A stretch of 37,025 nt of DNA, from the NCBI RefSeq assembly GCF_000169335.1, contig NZ_AAXW01000048.1:1-37025 (forward strand). Reading direction: 5' to 3'. Shown here piece by piece: positions 1 through 8,105 of this stretch; the first letter of the stretch is position 1; every line of letters starts with the position of its first letter. The DNA is from Crocosphaera chwakensis CCY0110. GTDB taxonomy: Bacteria; Cyanobacteriota; Cyanobacteriia; Cyanobacteriales; Microcystaceae. Both the position numbers and the translations under genes were made by a program. The notes under the pieces are model-generated. The model ran no database searches. It was not told where the DNA came from and worked only from the letters and a program-made list of their open reading frames with translations.

Positions 1-2
1 AA

Positions 3-140
3 CATTCGAGACATCGCAGCATTTGGAACTTTTTTGTTAATCTATTTGGTGGCTTGATCGCTTACTCCTATTTGCCTCAAAAGCCCTCTCTAGACTTGAA
101 CCCAAAAGGTTTACCGGCTTTGCCTCCTGCTCTTTTTTAA
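3..140 (+). pseudogene. Transposase C-terminal fragment (IS4-like), cut by window edge
   Basis: An open frame runs from the window edge to a TAA at 138-140. It encodes a tail with the phrase RHRSIWNFFVNLFGGLIAYS followed by a Pro/Lys-Pro-Ser-Leu stretch. Tails of this form (RHRS..NF.VNL..GLIAY...KPSL) are, from memory, typical of the C-terminus of cyanobacterial IS4-like transposases. Only about 45 codons are visible, so it cannot be said whether the upstream part is intact outside the window. A different transposase remnant follows within 70 bp, which suggests an insertion-sequence graveyard. The IS family call is uncertain; that it is a transposase tail is more likely than not. Confidence 0.5.
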
Positions 141-164
141 CTAAAAATACTGCCTCGATTTTTG

Positions 165-196
165 GCGATCTCGAAGAGATCCGCTTCGCGGTGCGC
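165..196 (+). repeat. 32-bp double-hairpin repeat, copy A
   Basis: The unit holds two adjacent small palindromes: GATCTC-GAA-GAGATC (167-181) and CCGC-TTC-GCGG (181-191), and ends in TGCGC. An exact inverted copy lies at 31674-31705, inside a coding sequence. Both hairpins have 3-nt loops. Such modular palindromes, related to HIP1-containing elements, are common dispersed repeats in cyanobacterial genomes. This copy sits between two transposase remnants. Confidence 0.85.
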
Positions 197-205
197 CGAT
201 AATAA

Positions 206-1333
206 GCGATCACTACGAATTCCCATGAGTGGATTTTAATTTTTGGAGAACGGAAGTCTTTTTTTCCTCCATCGAACTCACGTTTGCTAGAGGCTGGTAA
301 AGAAGTTAGGTTAATTAGTAATAGGGATTTAACCAGTTATCGGAAACTTTGTCGATGGGATTATAAGGATGATTATCATGACGCTGCGGCCTTGGCTTAT
401 TGCGGTTGGCTTAATATTAATAATCCGAGTGCATTCTTATCCTTAAAAACCCCTGAGATTAATGCAACCTATCAGTTATTCTTAGAACATGAACGGATTA
501 ATCGTGAATTAAAGCCGATTGTTAACCGCGCTAGGAATTTACTGCATACGGAATTCCCAGAAGCAAAAAAAAGCAAAACGGAATCCTCAGATAAAGTAGA
601 CGGGATTTGGTTATTTATTAGTAATAAACCTCAACACCCTGGATGGCGAAAAAGGTGGTTAAGAATTGTTACAAATAGCATCGGAACGGCAAGAAATTCG
701 GGGTTTAGTTCCCAATTAGTCAAACTCAGTGATCAGATTGTTAGATTGAAAAAACGTAGAATTGAGATTAGAAAACGGTTTAAGCAGTTTTTAGCTAACC
801 CTAATTATCAATTTTATAACGAAGCTTTTGAGCAATTTGGCCTCGGAATTTACGATCGCATCATCATTCTTTGTCAAGTACATCCGTTCGAGCAGTGCCT
901 TGATTCTGAGGGAAAGGAGCTACGGAAAATTAAGCCTCGCAAGTTTGGCAAAAGTGGTAAACCAATCACTAAGCGCGTGGGGTTGAATCGGTTTCATGCC
1001 TGTTTAGGGAAAGCGATTAAGCCTTGGGAATCAGGAAAAAAGAAGGGCCACATCGTAACCGGTTCCGTTCTGGCCAGGATTCAGTTGTATCTGTGGGCGC
1101 GTAGGACCATGGCCATGTCACCCCCAAAACATCCTAAGCCACGGGTTAAGTTTTTACGCGATCGCTATGTAACGGACATTCAAGCTAAGCTCACCAAGGA
1201 TGGGAAAATTGACCCCAATTACCCTGGCAATGATTCCCTCAAACAGTGAGGCAAAGCCCGTGTCGGGGATAAATTGGTTAAGTTGTTGTTCAAGGAACTG
1301 ATCGGGTCTTATCGTAGACATAGGGCAAAGTAA
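206..1333 (+). pseudogene. IS110-like transposase remnant with in-frame TGA
   Basis: The frame is open from just after a TAA at 203-205. The first possible start, TTG at 284, has no ribosome binding site and falls in mid-domain, so the N-terminus is missing. The recognisable part begins with an L(L)EAGKEVRLIS segment, then KDDYHDAAALAY, which matches the RuvC-like DEDD region of IS110-type transposases (K-x-D-x-x-DA-x-x-LA). An Arg/Leu-rich helical region follows, then a Transposase_20-like part (FGLGIYDR... KRVGLNRFHACLG ... GSVLARIQLYLW). A TGA at 1247-1249 interrupts the frame, but the same frame continues without a break for 27 more sense codons (GKARVGDKLVKLLFKELIGS and on) to a TAA at 1331-1333. 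That tail has the usual composition of the family's C-terminus. It is read here as an N-terminally truncated, nonsense-mutated copy, not a working gene. Confidence 0.65.
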
Positions 1334-1422
1334 GAAAAAAAAAGGGTGGGCATTGCCCCCCCTAATTGGTGGTAAATAAAAAAAACAAGTCTTAGACTAA
1401 AAGATGGACTGAAACGAGAAAC

Positions 1423-4068
1423 ATGATAATGACCACAACTGTACCTTTTTTGACTGGAAATCAAATACGTGATCGCTTTTTACAATTCTACGCCCAACAA
1501 AATCACCAAATTCTACCCAGTGCATCCCTCATTCCTGAAGATCCTACTGTACTTTTGACCATTGCGGGGATGCTTCCCTTTAAACCTATTTTCCTCGGTC
1601 AAAAGCAGCCAGACTTCCCACGTGCTACCACTTCTCAAAAGTGTATCCGAACCAATGATATTGAAAATGTAGGACGCACCGCTAGACATCATACCTTCTT
1701 TGAAATGTTAGGTAATTTTAGTTTTGGGGACTATTTCAAAGAACAAGCTATTAAATGGGCCTGGGAACTATCGACACAAGTGTATCAGTTACCGCCAGAA
1801 AATATTGTCGTCAGTGTCTTTGAAAATGACGATGAAGCTTTCAAACTTTGGGAAGAAATGATCGGTATTCCTCCCCAGAGAATTAAACGCATGGGAGAAA
1901 AAGATAACTTTTGGAAAGCTGGTCCCACTGGTCCGTGTGGTCCTTGTTCAGAACTTTATTATGATTTTCATCCCGAACGCGGAGAGGAGAGTATTGATCT
2001 AGAAGATGATTCTCGGTTTATCGAGTTCTATAACTTGGTATTTATGGAATATAATCGGGATGTTGAAGGAAACTTGACCCCATTACAAAAGAAAAATATT
2101 GACACCGGAATGGGGTTAGAACGAATGGCGCAAATATTACAAAAAGTTCCTAATAATTACGAAACGGATCTGATTTTTCCTATTATTGAAACGGCAGCTA
2201 ATATTGCTAATATTAATTACCATAAAGCAACAGAAAAAACTAAAGTTTCTTTGAAAGTGATCGGGGATCATGTGCGTTCTGTGGTTCACATGATTAGTGA
2301 TGGAATTACCGCATCAAATACCGATAGAGGTTACGTTTTACGCCGTTTAATTCGTCGTGTGGTACGTCACGGTCGGTTAATTGGAATTGAAGGGCAGTTT
2401 ATCAACCAAGTGGCAGAAACTGCTATCCAACTTTCTCAAAAAGCTTACCCCCAAGTTAGGGAAAGAGAAAGCTTTATTAAAGGAGAATTAGAACGGGAAG
2501 AAACCGCTTTCTTAAAGACCTTAGAACGAGGAGAAAAATTACTCGCTGAAATTATCGAGAAAACTGAGAAACAAGGACAAATTTCAGGGGTGGATGCGTT
2601 TACCTTATATGATACCTTTGGTTTCCCCTTTGAGCTAACCCAAGAAATTGCAGAAGAGAGCAATTTAACTGTGAATATCAAAGAGTTTGAAGCAGAAATG
2701 AAACAGCAGCAAGAACGGTCAAAAGCTGCCCATGAAACTATTGATTTAACGGTACAAGGAAGCTTAGACAAGTTAGCTGAACATATTCATCCTACGGAAT
2801 TTTTAGGTTACACTGACTTGCAATTAACTGCTAAAGTTGAAGCAGTTTTAATTCAAGGAAAATCTGTTGACATAGCAGAAGCTGGATCAGAAGTTCAAAT
2901 CGTATTAGATCAGACTCCGTTCTACGGAGAATCAGGGGGACAGATAGGCGATCGCGGATTTTTGACAGGGGAAAATTTAGTCATTCGGGTCGATGACGTT
3001 CAAAAAGAATCAGGTATTTTTGTTCATTTTGGTCGGGTAGAAAGGGGACAGATTGCTATTAATGATAATGTTAAAGCAACCATTGATCGGGCTTGTCGTC
3101 GTCAAGTCCAAGCTAATCATACCGCAACTCATTTATTACAAGCAGCTTTGAAGAAAGTCGTCGATAATTCTATCTCTCAAGCCGGTTCTTTAGTAGCCTT
3201 CGATAGACTCAGATTTGACTTTAATTGCCCCCGTGCAGTAACGTCAGAAGAATTACAAGAAATTGAGGATTTAATTAATACTTGGATTGCTGAGGCGCAC
3301 GATACAGAAACTGCAGTGATGCCTTTAGAAACCGCTAAAGAAAAAGGTGCGATCGCTATGTTTGGTGAAAAATATTCTGCAGAAGTCCGAGTGATAGATG
3401 TGCCTGGGGTTTCTATGGAATTATGTGGTGGAACTCATGTTAAAAATACCGCCGAAATTGGCTTGTTTAAAATCATGTCAGAAAGTGGTATTTCTTCAGG
3501 CATAAGACGTATTGAAGCAGTTGCTGGTCCTGCGATTTTAGAGTATTTAAAAGTACGGGAAACTGTGGTGAAGGATCTCTGCGATCGCTTTAAAATTAAA
3601 CCTGAAGAAATTAGCGATCGCATCACCACTTTACAGTCTGAACTCAAAACCACTCAAAAACAATTAGAAGCAGTTAAACAAGACCTTGCTGTGGCAAAAT
3701 CTGACCAATTATTAAACGAAGCTGAGACCATTGGTGAGTTTAAACTTTTGGTTTCAGACATGGGAGAACTGGACGCAAAAGCTTTACAAACTGCAGCAGA
3801 AAGATTACAACAAAAACTAGGAGAAGGGGCTGTTATTTTAGGGTCGATTCCCTCAGAAGGAAAGGTTAGCTTAGTAGCAGCTTTTAGCAAAAAAGTCAAT
3901 AAAGAAAAGCAACTTCAGGCCGGAAAATTTATCGGTCAAATTGCTAAAATATGCGGGGGTGGCGGTGGCGGTCGTCCCAACTTAGCTCAAGCCGGAGGAC
4001 GAGAACCTAGTAAGTTATCTGAAGCGTTATCAACTGCTAAACAACAGCTAATAGAAAGCTTAAAATAA
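1423..4068 (+). CDS. alaS: Alanine--tRNA ligase
   Basis: A full-length class II alanyl-tRNA synthetase (881 aa, within the family's usual 870-900). It charges tRNA-Ala in the cytoplasm. In order: N-terminal catalytic domain (TSQKCIRTNDIENVG, HHTFFEMLGNFSFGDYFK, then GMGLERMAQILQ), tRNA-recognition helices including DRGYVLRRLIRRVVRHGR, an editing domain with the zinc-binding signature H566-x3-H570 and C668-GGT-H672, a coiled coil around 720-760, and a C-Ala domain ending with the glycine-rich GGGGGGRPNLAQAGG. All editing-site ligands are present. ATG at 1423 and ATG at 1429 are both possible starts; neither has a strong Shine-Dalgarno. Several HIP1 octamers lie inside the gene. It appears monocistronic, with a hairpin just after the stop codon. 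Confidence 0.98.
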   Translation: MIMTTTVPFLTGNQIRDRFLQFYAQQNHQILPSASLIPEDPTVLLTIAGMLPFKPIFLGQKQPDFPRATTSQKCIRTNDIENVGRTARHHTFFEMLGNFSFGDYFKEQAIKWAWELSTQVYQLPPENIVVSVFENDDEAFKLWEEMIGIPPQRIKRMGEKDNFWKAGPTGPCGPCSELYYDFHPERGEESIDLEDDSRFIEFYNLVFMEYNRDVEGNLTPLQKKNIDTGMGLERMAQILQKVPNNYETDLIFPIIETAANIANINYHKATEKTKVSLKVIGDHVRSVVHMISDGITASNTDRGYVLRRLIRRVVRHGRLIGIEGQFINQVAETAIQLSQKAYPQVRERESFIKGELEREETAFLKTLERGEKLLAEIIEKTEKQGQISGVDAFTLYDTFGFPFELTQEIAEESNLTVNIKEFEAEMKQQQERSKAAHETIDLTVQGSLDKLAEHIHPTEFLGYTDLQLTAKVEAVLIQGKSVDIAEAGSEVQIVLDQTPFYGESGGQIGDRGFLTGENLVIRVDDVQKESGIFVHFGRVERGQIAINDNVKATIDRACRRQVQANHTATHLLQAALKKVVDNSISQAGSLVAFDRLRFDFNCPRAVTSEELQEIEDLINTWIAEAHDTETAVMPLETAKEKGAIAMFGEKYSAEVRVIDVPGVSMELCGGTHVKNTAEIGLFKIMSESGISSGIRRIEAVAGPAILEYLKVRETVVKDLCDRFKIKPEEISDRITTLQSELKTTQKQLEAVKQDLAVAKSDQLLNEAETIGEFKLLVSDMGELDAKALQTAAERLQQKLGEGAVILGSIPSEGKVSLVAAFSKKVNKEKQLQAGKFIGQIAKICGGGGGGRPNLAQAGGREPSKLSEALSTAKQQLIESLK

Positions 4069-4074
4069 ATACAG

Positions 4075-4097
4075 TAAGGTGGGCAATGCCCACCTTA
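4075..4097 (+). terminator. Strong hairpin after alaS
   Basis: TAAGGTGGGC-AAT-GCCCACCTTA forms a perfect 10-bp stem with a 3-nt loop, 7 bp past the alaS stop codon. There is no clear T-run (CCTTAATC follows), so it may act as a 3' stabilising hairpin or a weak terminator. A related sequence, GGTGGGCATTGCCCCCCC, lies before alaS around 1345, and a looser relative follows ispH at 36267-36309. This looks like a dispersed palindrome type used repeatedly at gene ends. Confidence 0.55.
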
Positions 4098-4245
4098 CCT
4101 TAATCATTCTAACCTGCATTATTTATAAAGAAAAAACAAAACCAAAAAGATAAGAAATTGGCATCAAAAGCGATTTTTTATTAAATGGATTTTTAAAGAG
4201 TAGTGAATTTGGCTAATTCAATCAAATAAGAAACTTAAGCGGTAA

Positions 4246-4623
4246 CTAATAGCAGTTAAAGCTTTTCATCCTGAGGTTGTGTAGGCGATCGCTAATAACA
4301 ATCGGATAATTATCTAACGCATTAGATAAAGATTGAAAGAGTTCTTTCGGATTTCCTGGTTCTTCTATAAATAAATCTTTATTACTCTTAATTAATTTTT
4401 TAATGGTAGTTGTTAATGCTCGAATAATTAATAATCCTGCTATCTCTTCGGGTTTAGATTCTAATAATTCAACCCCATTTTCTGCTAAGTCATTCCATTA
4501 TAAAAAAGCAATATTAACGGTGCCTTTTCCTACCGTTAATAAAAAATTGTTGAGACCTAGATTAATTTCTTTTTGTAAAATATTTTTGGGTTTACTTACT
4601 TCAATTTCGTGAGAGTCAGTCAT
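4246..4623 (-). pseudogene. Broken small gene with in-frame TAA
   Basis: On the minus strand an ATG at 4623 opens a frame of 41 codons (MTDSHEIEVSKPKNILQKEI... GKGTVNIAFL) that stops at a TAA (4498-4500). The same frame then continues for 83 sense codons (WNDLAENGVELLESKPEEIA ... FIEEPGNPKELFQSLSNALD) to a TAG at 4246-4248. Codon use and amino-acid composition are protein-like on both sides of the stop, so a single nonsense change has probably broken one gene. The end also looks abrupt: after a HIP1 octamer at about 4287 the sequence stops resembling coding sequence. I have a vague recollection of a similar N-terminus in large cyanobacterial NACHT-type NTPases, but I cannot support this from the sequence. 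The complementary plus-strand frame at 4403-4612 is a shadow. Confidence 0.5.
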
Positions 4624-4730
4624 ATTAATAATTACACAAAATAAATAGTAAAATTGAGCGAAATAATATTTATAGCACTACACATTATGGTTAAGACTTA
4701 TTCAAGTTGTGAAAACCCATTCTAGCCTAT

Positions 4731-4764
4731 TTTTGACTTTTGCCTTTTGCCTTCCGCGTAGCGG
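4731..4764. repeat. TTTTGCC heptamer repeats plus CCGCGTAGCGG hairpin
   Basis: TTTTGAC, TTTTGCC and TTTTGCC follow one another in 7-bp register (4731-4751), then a small palindrome CCGC-GTA-GCGG (4754-4764). The heptamers are the reverse complement of those at 12281-12308 and resemble those at 13483-13510. The hairpin has the same stem as one half of the 32-bp repeat (CCGC-NNN-GCGG). Heptanucleotide arrays of this kind are known as dispersed short repeats in cyanobacteria. It lies just beyond the 3' end of the minus-strand DUF202 cassette. Confidence 0.7.
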
Positions 4765-4776
4765 TATAGTTTACAT

Positions 4777-5166
4777 TTAAGTAATTATTGGACCAATAAT
4801 AATCCCTAAAAAAGCAATGATTCCTAAAAAAGCAAGAATATAAGCGACGATAAGGGTGGGAGATTTTCTGGACTGATAAAGTAAATCATTGCGTTGAATT
4901 TTTTGAAGTTGACGACGATAATCTACTGCTGCAGCTAATAAAGAAAACGTTCCTAAAGCAATAAAAGAAACTCCTAAAATACGAGATAACCGAATTGGAT
5001 TAGCAATTTCTCCTAAACTTTGATTAAGGATAGAAACAATTCTTTCAATACCAAAACCAAAACTGATTAAGGTTAAAGAAGTCCGAATCCATGCCATTAA
5101 AGTCCTTTCTTGTGCTGCGCGATTTCTTTCTTTTGCTAGTTCTGTACCGGGATTAGGATTTGTCAT
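4777..5166 (-). CDS. DUF202 (YidH-type) membrane protein, fourth in cassette
   Basis: 129 aa. The N-terminus carries the DUF202 signature ELAKERNRAAQERTLMAWIR, followed by three predicted membrane helices (about residues 25-45, 58-80 and 100-128). DUF202 proteins are small inner-membrane proteins of unknown biochemical role; a related fold occurs as the membrane part of eukaryotic VTC polyphosphate complexes. This is the last gene of a four-gene minus-strand run, 32 bp after the preceding DUF202 gene. It is the closest of the three small paralogues to the DUF202 domain of the fusion protein, sharing AAQERTLMAWIRTSL and ISFGFGI. Function unknown; the family call is firm. Confidence 0.88.
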   Translation of the reverse strand: MTNPNPGTELAKERNRAAQERTLMAWIRTSLTLISFGFGIERIVSILNQSLGEIANPIRLSRILGVSFIALGTFSLLAAAVDYRRQLQKIQRNDLLYQSRKSPTLIVAYILAFLGIIAFLGIIIGPIIT

Positions 5167-5198
5167 TTTACTTTATCGTTTTATTTTATCGTTTAAAC

Positions 5199-5597
5199 TT
5201 AATTAATTCCTAGAAATATAATGAATAGAGAGACGAAACCAAACGCAATAATTGCGAAAATAACAATAATATTTAGATAATGACTAGGATAAAAAAAATA
5301 GTCATCTCGTTTAATCGATTGTACCTCAAAGTAATGTTGGATCATCGCAATAATTAATAAACCAATTCCTATGGCAATTAAAATTAAACTGATAGAATGG
5401 GCTGATTCTATGGTTATTGAGGTATTTTTATCAGGAAAATTCTGTTGTAATGCTTGAAAAATTTGATCAATAGCAAATCCAAATCCAACTAAGGTTAAAC
5501 AATTTTGTATCCAAGCAGTAATGGTTCGTTCTGCTGCTGCACGATTACGTTCTTTTGCTAATTCATTAGTAGGGCCGACCATTTTATTTTGTGTCAT
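5199..5597 (-). CDS. DUF202 membrane protein, third in cassette
   Basis: 132 aa with the signature TNELAKERNRAAAERTITAW at the N-terminus, then three hydrophobic segments (about 35-50, 65-88 and 108-130). It is more diverged than its neighbours: WIQNCLTLVGFGFAI replaces the usual WIRTSL..I.FGFGI, so the conserved Arg after the Trp-Ile is Gln. It lies 14 bp downstream of the second DUF202 gene and 32 bp upstream of the fourth, almost certainly in one transcript. Three paralogues plus the fusion imply a hetero-oligomeric membrane assembly or recent local duplication; this is inference. Confidence 0.86.
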   Translation of the reverse strand: MTQNKMVGPTNELAKERNRAAAERTITAWIQNCLTLVGFGFAIDQIFQALQQNFPDKNTSITIESAHSISLILIAIGIGLLIIAMIQHYFEVQSIKRDDYFFYPSHYLNIIVIFAIIAFGFVSLFIIFLGIN

Positions 5598-5611
5598 AAT
5601 TGTTAAATTAC

Positions 5612-6010
5612 TTAATTAATAATAGCTTGTCTCCAAATTGTCAGAAAAATACTAACAGCAATTAACACTAATATTCCTGAGACAATTATGCCTAAAGATT
5701 GTCGAGGCGTATAATAATAGTCTGGTTTTTGTAACCGTTTAATTTCATTTTGGTAATCAAAAGATGCCATCAAGATAGAAAAAATTCCTGTTCCAATAAT
5801 CAATAAACTAAATACTTTAACGAGAAAAGTAGGGCTATTTGAGGTAGTTTCTATCCCTAAATAAAGTTTATTAACAGTGCGCTCTAATCCGAAACCAATA
5901 CCAATTAATGCCATACTGGTACGAATCCAAGCTAATAATGTGCGATCGGCTGCAATGCGATTACGTTGTTTAGCGAGTTCTGTTTGCCAATTCGGAGAAG
6001 TATCACTCAT
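5612..6010 (-). CDS. DUF202 membrane protein, second in cassette
   Basis: 132 aa: TELAKQRNRIAADRTLLAWI at the N-terminus and three predicted membrane helices (about 28-48, 65-85 and 104-130), the standard small DUF202 architecture. It begins 10 bp after the stop of the large DUF202-SBF fusion gene and is followed after 14 bp by another DUF202 gene, so translation within one operon is expected. It keeps the WIRTS motif that the third copy has altered. No catalytic residues are evident; function unknown. Confidence 0.87.
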   Translation of the reverse strand: MSDTSPNWQTELAKQRNRIAADRTLLAWIRTSMALIGIGFGLERTVNKLYLGIETTSNSPTFLVKVFSLLIIGTGIFSILMASFDYQNEIKRLQKPDYYYTPRQSLGIIVSGILVLIAVSIFLTIWRQAIIN

Positions 6011-6020
6011 CAGTTATTAA

Positions 6021-7379
6021 TTATGAATTACTGAACTTTATCTTATTTTTTACCCAAACATTATAAGGTAAAGCAAAAATAGCTCCTAAAACTGCATAGG
6101 CAACGATACCAGGAATCGCATTAGTTGCACTATTAACAATAGCAATATATAAGGCTAATCCAACATTACGAGCAATGGTAGCTGTTGCTAGGGTAGATCG
6201 ACTTTCTAGTTTATCATCAATCCCACCTAATAAATGGCCAATAATTAAACCTAACATCACGATTAAAGCAATACTAACAATCGTTTTCCAACCTACTGAG
6301 GGAATAAGATTAAGACTAATACCAAGAGCGAAAATAAGCACCACTAAAAACAAAGTATTGACTACATTGAGTAATAAATCACCGATTTCTTCTCCTAAAT
6401 CAGCCGATAGTTTACGAATCAATAAACCAAGACTCAACGGTAATAGTTGAACGGTTGCTACTTGTTTCGCCACTAAAATAAAATCGATCCTTTCGCTACT
6501 TTCAGGAAAAACAAATGAAAATAAATACAAAGCCAAAGGTGTAACTATTACTGCTAATAAAGATAAAATGACTTGTAAACTAGCAGCAAATCTAACATTT
6601 CCTCCTGACATAATTGTTCTTTTGGTTAATAGAGGTGGTGCCGGAGAAGCAGCGATCAGAATTAAGCCGATCGCAATATTTTTTCCTGGATTGAAAAGTA
6701 ATAAAATGAAAGCAACAATTACAGGAAAAATAACTAATACAGATAAGAGAGACTTACCTAAAAATTGGGGATGGTTTTTCAAAGAAATTAAATTAGCGAA
6801 CGGTATTTTTACCCCCATTGTTAACATAGTCAGAAAGACATTTAAAGCCAGTAAATTTTGAATCACTTGACTATCTAGGGTAAAAATTTCTGATAAGTTA
6901 AAATCAACGGTTAATAAAGGAATAAACGCTGCTAAAGCAATAAATAGTAAAATAATCCCAACGGTAAATCCTTGGGACCATCGGGGAACATATTTGTACT
7001 CTTTTTCTTCAATATTTTTGAGGGTGCGCCAATGAGTTACTAAAGAAGCACCTAAAGCAAATATACCTAAACTCATGAGACTTAAGCCTAAAATTCGTTC
7101 TTCTGTTAAGGTATTAATCCCAGTTTTAAGGCTAGTTTTATTCAAATAGCTAAAAAAACGATCAATTCCAAAACCGAAACTAATCATAGATAAAGATGTG
7201 CGTATCCAGGCCATTAAGGTTCTCTCTTGTGCGGCCCGAGTCCGTTCCCTTGACAAATCAGTTCGAGTTTTAGCTAAAATATTCCTTTCTGTTGCTAATT
7301 CTGTCCGTAGTTGTGCGAGATCAGTTCGCTGCATAGCAAGGTCATTATTATTGGGGATGTTGGTTTCTGGTTCAGACAT
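6021..7379 (-). CDS. DUF202 - SBF-type transporter fusion protein
   Basis: 452 aa. Residues 17-65 form seven successive heptads with Arg at position 2 and mostly Thr at position 3 (QRTDLAQ, LRTELAT, ERNILAK, TRTDLSR, ERTRAAQ, ERTLMAW, IRTSLSM); the last three are the DUF202 signature itself. Residues 45-155 make a complete DUF202 domain with three membrane helices. Residues 170-445 resemble the bile-acid:sodium symporter / ACR3 superfamily: about eight to ten hydrophobic segments, with an ASPAPP turn near 244-249 and ATATIARNVGLAL near 398-410, a pattern like the crossover regions of SBF proteins. It is first in a four-gene run (next gene 10 bp away). The transported substrate cannot be deduced. 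The DUF202 part is certain; the SBF-like assignment is probable. Confidence 0.82.
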   Translation of the reverse strand: MSEPETNIPNNNDLAMQRTDLAQLRTELATERNILAKTRTDLSRERTRAAQERTLMAWIRTSLSMISFGFGIDRFFSYLNKTSLKTGINTLTEERILGLSLMSLGIFALGASLVTHWRTLKNIEEKEYKYVPRWSQGFTVGIILLFIALAAFIPLLTVDFNLSEIFTLDSQVIQNLLALNVFLTMLTMGVKIPFANLISLKNHPQFLGKSLLSVLVIFPVIVAFILLLFNPGKNIAIGLILIAASPAPPLLTKRTIMSGGNVRFAASLQVILSLLAVIVTPLALYLFSFVFPESSERIDFILVAKQVATVQLLPLSLGLLIRKLSADLGEEIGDLLLNVVNTLFLVVLIFALGISLNLIPSVGWKTIVSIALIVMLGLIIGHLLGGIDDKLESRSTLATATIARNVGLALYIAIVNSATNAIPGIVAYAVLGAIFALPYNVWVKNKIKFSNS

Positions 7380-7667
7380 AGGTTTATGCAGTGATTCTAA
7401 TGAGAGTCTTTTTGTTTAAAATAATTATTGAGCATCACAATACTGATACTGTATTTAAGTTAAGGTAGGTTAAAAATTTTTTATCTTCAAGTCCTGATGG
7501 TGTCAAATTCTTGGTAAAGGTCTAGGAAAAATTGATCTCTGCTAAACAAAAATTAAGTTATGTAAATTTTTCTGACAAATTTGCTATAAACCTTTAAAAT
7601 CTGAGACAACAAGCATAATAATCAGCAATTTTAAAGTATATCAAACTGTAATTTCAATATATTAACG
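7380..7667. promoter_or_regulatory. Divergent intergenic region (DUF202 cassette / hypothetical gene)
   Basis: A 288-bp AT-rich gap separates the minus-strand DUF202-SBF gene from the plus-strand gene at 7668. It must hold the promoter of the four-gene cassette and probably that of the 7668 gene. I see no convincing sigma-70 pair, tRNA, hairpin terminator or known operator, so only the location of regulatory DNA is claimed. Confidence 0.4.
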
Positions 7668-8105
7668 ATGACTCAACCTTTGATTCTCTCCCCTCGCTAT
7701 TGTTTGGATGATGAAATAAATTGGTTAGAAGGGATCGATCCTTTAAGACATTATTGGTTAGCTGTTAATGGCAACCAACAGTTAACAGTGGTTATTGCAG
7801 GGTTGTGTGTGAGTTCAAGTCAAGAATTAAAAGAGGTTATTTTAGGGTTTCGCGCTTTGCAACCTCAACAAACAATGGTACTCAAGGGTTCTTTTGGTAA
7901 ATTAACTATTCATTATCTTAGCCCTAACTGTTATGCTATCGAAGGAAGGGTAAAATCTGCTTTAACCTGGCATCTCTTCGATAAAGAAACCCTCGAAAGT
8001 TTGTTACTAACCAGTCATCCTGATTGGGTTCCCTCTCAAAGAGATATAGAATTAGGTCGTAGACTGTTAGAATCAGCCTTTGAACAGCCTGCTTATGCGG
8101 TTTAA
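7668..8105 (+). CDS. Hypothetical protein (145 aa)
   Basis: I do not recognise this protein. It is soluble-looking, with alternating beta-like and helical segments: RYCLDDEINWLEGIDPLRHYW near the start, a hydrophobic strand TVVIAGLCV, and a C-terminal stretch with SHPDWVPSQRDIELGRRLLE. No signal peptide, membrane helix or catalytic motif is visible. The ATG at 7668 follows AT-rich DNA with no strong Shine-Dalgarno. The gene is convergent with the OCP-CTD homologue and the two stop codons overlap (TAA at 8103-8105 against the minus-strand stop at 8102-8104). Coding status is supported by length and by the well-behaved amino-acid composition. Confidence 0.7.
   Translation: MTQPLILSPRYCLDDEINWLEGIDPLRHYWLAVNGNQQLTVVIAGLCVSSSQELKEVILGFRALQPQQTMVLKGSFGKLTIHYLSPNCYAIEGRVKSALTWHLFDKETLESLLLTSHPDWVPSQRDIELGRRLLESAFEQPAYAV

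Noticed and set aside
2445..2771. Minus-strand open frame inside alaS
   Set aside because: Lies wholly within a certain gene; Ser/Lys-rich shadow composition.
4403..4612. Plus-strand open frame of 69 codons
   Set aside because: Complementary to the more protein-like minus-strand pseudogene; no ribosome binding site and poor composition.
6175..6861. Plus-strand open frames opposite the DUF202-SBF gene
   Set aside because: Shadows of a long membrane-protein gene; no independent support.
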